From Chloracidobacterium sp. UBA7659 (GTDB lineage: Bacteria > Acidobacteriota > Blastocatellia > Pyrinomonadales > Pyrinomonadaceae), in the NCBI GenBank assembly GCA_002483395.1, contig DLHV01000231.1, positions 1 to 9,511 of the forward strand: 9,511 nucleotides of DNA. Direction: 5' to 3'. The notes beneath the pieces were generated by a model that saw only the letters and a list, made by a program, of their open reading frames with translations, was not told where the DNA came from and ran no database searches. Numbering within the stretch: the stretch's first letter is position 1; the number at the start of each line of letters is the position of its first letter. This document shows positions 7,948 to 9,511 of the stretch, in pieces. The position numbers and the translations under genes were made by a program.

Positions 7948-7975
7948 TACTATTTGCCCGCTACTATTTACTATT
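7948..7975 (+). repeat. Heptanucleotide-phased TACTATT array upstream of bshA
   Basis: TACTATT occurs at 7948-7954, 7962-7968 and 7969-7975, all in one 7-base phase, with an unrelated heptamer (TGCCCGC) filling the remaining slot. It ends six bases before the bshA ATG and replaces any Shine-Dalgarno. It may be a small tandem repeat remnant; TACTAT also resembles a -10 box, but this is not enough to call a promoter. Confidence 0.5.
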
Positions 7976-7981
7976 CAACTA

Positions 7982-9124
7982 ATGAATATAGGAATTACGG
8001 TTTATCCGACCTATGGCGGAAGCGGCATTGTCGGCTCTGAACTCGGCCGGGACCTCGCGGAACGCGGCCACAACGTACATTTTATCTCCTCGGTCTTACC
8101 GACCCGCGTCACGCAGCTTGGCGAGCGCGTTCATTTTCACGAAGTCGAGATGATGTCCTATCCGCTCTTTGAGCACCAGCCGTACGACTTGGCTCTTGCG
8201 ACGAAAATGGCTACCGTAATGCGCTCTGAAAGCCTGGATCTGCTGCATGTTCATTATGCGATTCCGCATTCGATCAGCGCAATATTGGCCCGCGAATCAA
8301 TCAAACAAAAGCGTTATGTGCCCGTAATAACTACTCTGCACGGCACCGATATTACGCTTGTCGGTGCCGACCGGAGCTATCTGCCGATAACGCGTTACGG
8401 CTTGCAGCAGTCGGACGGAGTAACGGCAGTTTCTAAATTCTTAAAGCGAGCAACAATTGAGACCTTTGATTTTGACGAGATCGAAGTAATTCCTAATTTT
8501 ATCTGCTCTCTCCATTACAGACGTCTGGAAGATTCGCCGCTTCGACAGGAATTGGCACCGAACGGCGAAAAGCTGCTTGTCCATGTTTCGAACTTCCGCG
8601 CCGTCAAGCGGCCGGTCGATTGCGTTGAAATCCTTGCCAAGCTTAAAGAAAACGGGGAAGATGTTCGGCTCGTTATGGTTGGCGACGGGCCGGAAAGGTC
8701 GGCGGTTTATTACCGTGCGGAACAATTGAAGATGAACGGCGATGTCTTGTTTGTCGGTAAACAGGCGAATATCGCCGATTATCTTGGTGTTTCGGACGTG
8801 TTTCTGCTTCCATCCGAGTTGGAATCGTTCGGCCTTGCCGCTCTTGAAGCACAGGCCTGCGAGCTACCTGTCATTGCCACTCGCATCGGCGGAATCCCCG
8901 AGGTTGTCAACGACGGCGAAACCGGCTTTTTGAGCGATGTTGGCGATGTTGTAAAGATGACCGAAGACACGCTTGTTTTGCTTAGGAATGAAGAGCTTCG
9001 GCGGACCTTCGGCGAGCGGGGCCGGGAGCTCGCGATTCAGCGTTACAGCACGGACAAGATAATTCCGCAGTACATTGCCTTTTACGAAAAGATCGTGCAA
9101 AAGGCAAAAGCTGCGGCGGCGTAG
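7982..9124 (+). CDS. bshA: N-acetyl-alpha-D-glucosaminyl L-malate synthase BshA
   Basis: A 380-residue GT-B glycosyltransferase (GT4 family) that joins UDP-GlcNAc to L-malate in the first step of bacillithiol synthesis, in the cytoplasm. Diagnostic BshA features are the N-terminal MNIGITVYPTYGGSGIVGSELG (GGSG 12-15), HVHYAIPHS (89-97), TLHGTDITLVG (118-128), VSNFRAVKRP (202-211), MVGDGPER and LLPSELESFGLAALEAQ, in which the GT4 EX7E pair is E281/E289. Length matches the family. The start has no Shine-Dalgarno: the preceding bases are the TACTATT array, so initiation may be leaderless or non-SD. Stop is TAG. It follows the 6758 dehydrogenase by 51 bases on the same strand, and a shared transcript is possible. 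bshB and bshC are not in this window. Presence of BshA suggests a bacillithiol-type thiol in this organism, as seen outside Firmicutes in several phyla. Confidence 0.96.
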   Translation: MNIGITVYPTYGGSGIVGSELGRDLAERGHNVHFISSVLPTRVTQLGERVHFHEVEMMSYPLFEHQPYDLALATKMATVMRSESLDLLHVHYAIPHSISAILARESIKQKRYVPVITTLHGTDITLVGADRSYLPITRYGLQQSDGVTAVSKFLKRATIETFDFDEIEVIPNFICSLHYRRLEDSPLRQELAPNGEKLLVHVSNFRAVKRPVDCVEILAKLKENGEDVRLVMVGDGPERSAVYYRAEQLKMNGDVLFVGKQANIADYLGVSDVFLLPSELESFGLAALEAQACELPVIATRIGGIPEVVNDGETGFLSDVGDVVKMTEDTLVLLRNEELRRTFGERGRELAIQRYSTDKIIPQYIAFYEKIVQKAKAAAA

Positions 9125-9125
9125 C

Positions 9126-9148
9126 GGAGCGCGGACACTCCTCTCCGC
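9126..9148. repeat. GCGGACA palindromic repeat, copy B
   Basis: It starts GGAGC, then GCGGACACTCCTCTCCGC, whose ends GCGGA and TCCGC can pair across an eight-base loop. It begins two bases after the bshA stop codon and stands seven bases before the next copy in the same orientation. Confidence 0.7.
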
Positions 9149-9155
9149 GACAAAC

Positions 9156-9178
9156 GGAACGCGGACATTCCTGTCCGC
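9156..9178. repeat. GCGGACA palindromic repeat, copy C (perfect stem)
   Basis: GGAAC precedes GCGGACATTCCTGTCCGC, a perfect seven-base stem (GCGGACA/TGTCCGC) with a TTCC loop. A T-run (9187-9192) lies nine bases beyond the stem, so it might help end bshA transcription, but the gap is longer than in a canonical intrinsic terminator. Confidence 0.75.
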
Positions 9179-9180
9179 AA

Positions 9181-9238
9181 CGCCTTGTTTTTCAGAGGCG
9201 TGAACGGCCGGATACGCCGTGTTTGTCGGCAGCCGTTC
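9181..9238. other. Nested inverted repeats in the bshA 3' spacer
   Basis: CGCCT (9181-9185) pairs with AGGCG (9196-9200) around a T-rich loop, and GAACGGC (9202-9208) pairs with GCCGTTC (9232-9238). They may be transcript-end structures or repeat debris. No reading frame of note lies here. Confidence 0.4.
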
Positions 9239-9252
9239 GTGCTTCGCACTCA

Positions 9253-9276
9253 TTGGGACAAGAGTGTCCCGGCTCC
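9253..9276. repeat. Variant palindromic repeat, copy D, inverted
   Basis: GGGACA-AGAG-TGTCCC is a perfect six-base stem followed by GGCTCC. Read on the minus strand it becomes GGAGCC, then GGGACACTCTTGTCCC, the same layout as copies B and C with GGG for GCGG. It ends three bases before the ATG of the last gene, where a ribosome site would be expected. Confidence 0.6.
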
Positions 9277-9279
9277 AAT

Positions 9280-9511
9280 ATGCTCAAACGTTACATGCAC
9301 AAACGCGAACGCTACTTTGCGATGTTAAACGACAACCGCGTTGTGCGCCCGTTTGAATGGGGAACGGAATTTATCACCGATCGTCCGAACGGCGACGACC
9401 CGCGAAAACTGTTCAGCGAATATTCGAAGCGCATGGTTGCGAACAGCGACGAGTTTTTCTTTTCGCCGCAAGTCGATGATTATAGCTTAAAAAGCTCCCC
9501 TCCTTACGAAG
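9280..9511 (+). CDS. Hypothetical protein, N-terminal part (runs off window)
   Basis: An open frame of 77 codons from the ATG at 9280 to the window end without a stop. It begins MLKRYMHKRERYFAML, continues NRVVRPFEWGTEFI and DPRKLFSEYSKRMVAN, and ends FFFSPQVDDYSLKSSPP. The strongly basic, aromatic start and the absence of a hydrophobic signal suggest a cytoplasmic protein. Codon usage matches the neighbouring genes, and the frame is blocked upstream by TGA at 9199. The ATG at 9295 (Met6) is an alternative start; neither has a Shine-Dalgarno, because the palindrome copy D occupies the site. The family cannot be named from this fragment. Some hydrolase families carry a similar N-terminal region with an FEWG-type motif, but this is only an impression. 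Confidence 0.65.
   Translation, partial: MLKRYMHKRERYFAMLNDNRVVRPFEWGTEFITDRPNGDDPRKLFSEYSKRMVANSDEFFFSPQVDDYSLKSSPPYE

Noticed and set aside
8864..9253. Minus-strand frame of 129 residues overlapping the bshA end and repeats
   Set aside because: It is antisense to bshA and extends into palindromic repeats, with no recognisable domain or ribosome site.
9126..9276. CRISPR array
   Set aside because: There are only three copies, spacing is irregular, one copy is inverted, and no spacer-sized unique units lie between regular repeats.

Overview
This window looks like chromosomal DNA of a mid-GC, diderm-type bacterium. The mix of genes (bacillithiol-type bshA, a secreted M48 metalloprotease fused to a beta-propeller, a PPK2 kinase, two exported PQQ-type sugar dehydrogenases and scattered GCGGACA palindromes) suggests an Acidobacteriota lineage such as Blastocatellia. 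That placement is inference from gene content and family resemblance; no marker gene here proves it. I see no phage, plasmid, IS or CRISPR signature.

Layout, left to right. Positions 1-626 (minus) hold the first 208 codons of thiC, preceded by a well-formed TPP riboswitch (about 628-716) whose 3' side runs into the thiC ribosome binding site. Next, also on the minus strand, is a 975-residue exported M48 protease/beta-propeller protein (802-3729) with its own sigma70-like promoter (3806-3833). That promoter shows that the longest possible reading frame, opening at 3918, starts too far upstream. Divergent from it is a lipoprotein PQQ-type aldose sugar dehydrogenase (3938-5086, plus). It is cut by one in-frame TAA at 4793-4795, with homologous sequence continuing in the same frame on the other side.

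A two-gene minus-strand unit follows: a PPK2-family polyphosphate kinase (5778-6647) and, 53 bases downstream, a small zinc-ribbon protein with two membrane segments (5125-5724). Divergent from ppk2, a second exported PQQ/sorbosone-dehydrogenase-like protein (6758-7930) is followed by bshA (7982-9124) and the start of an unrecognised gene (9280 to the window end), all on the plus strand. The bshA-3' intergenic region carries three copies of a short palindromic repeat, and a degenerate copy lies between ppk2 and the second dehydrogenase.

Functional reading: this is mostly housekeeping and envelope metabolism (thiamine, low-molecular-weight thiol, polyphosphate/nucleotide energy, periplasmic sugar oxidation, envelope proteolysis), not one dedicated pathway. 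The items most worth a second look are the single nonsense codon in the first dehydrogenase, the riboswitch whose closing stem brackets the thiC Shine-Dalgarno sequence, the M48-propeller fusion, the palindrome family, and a heptanucleotide-phased TACTATT array in front of bshA. There is no intergenic stretch above 300 bases; the longest (3730-3937) is a divergent promoter region.
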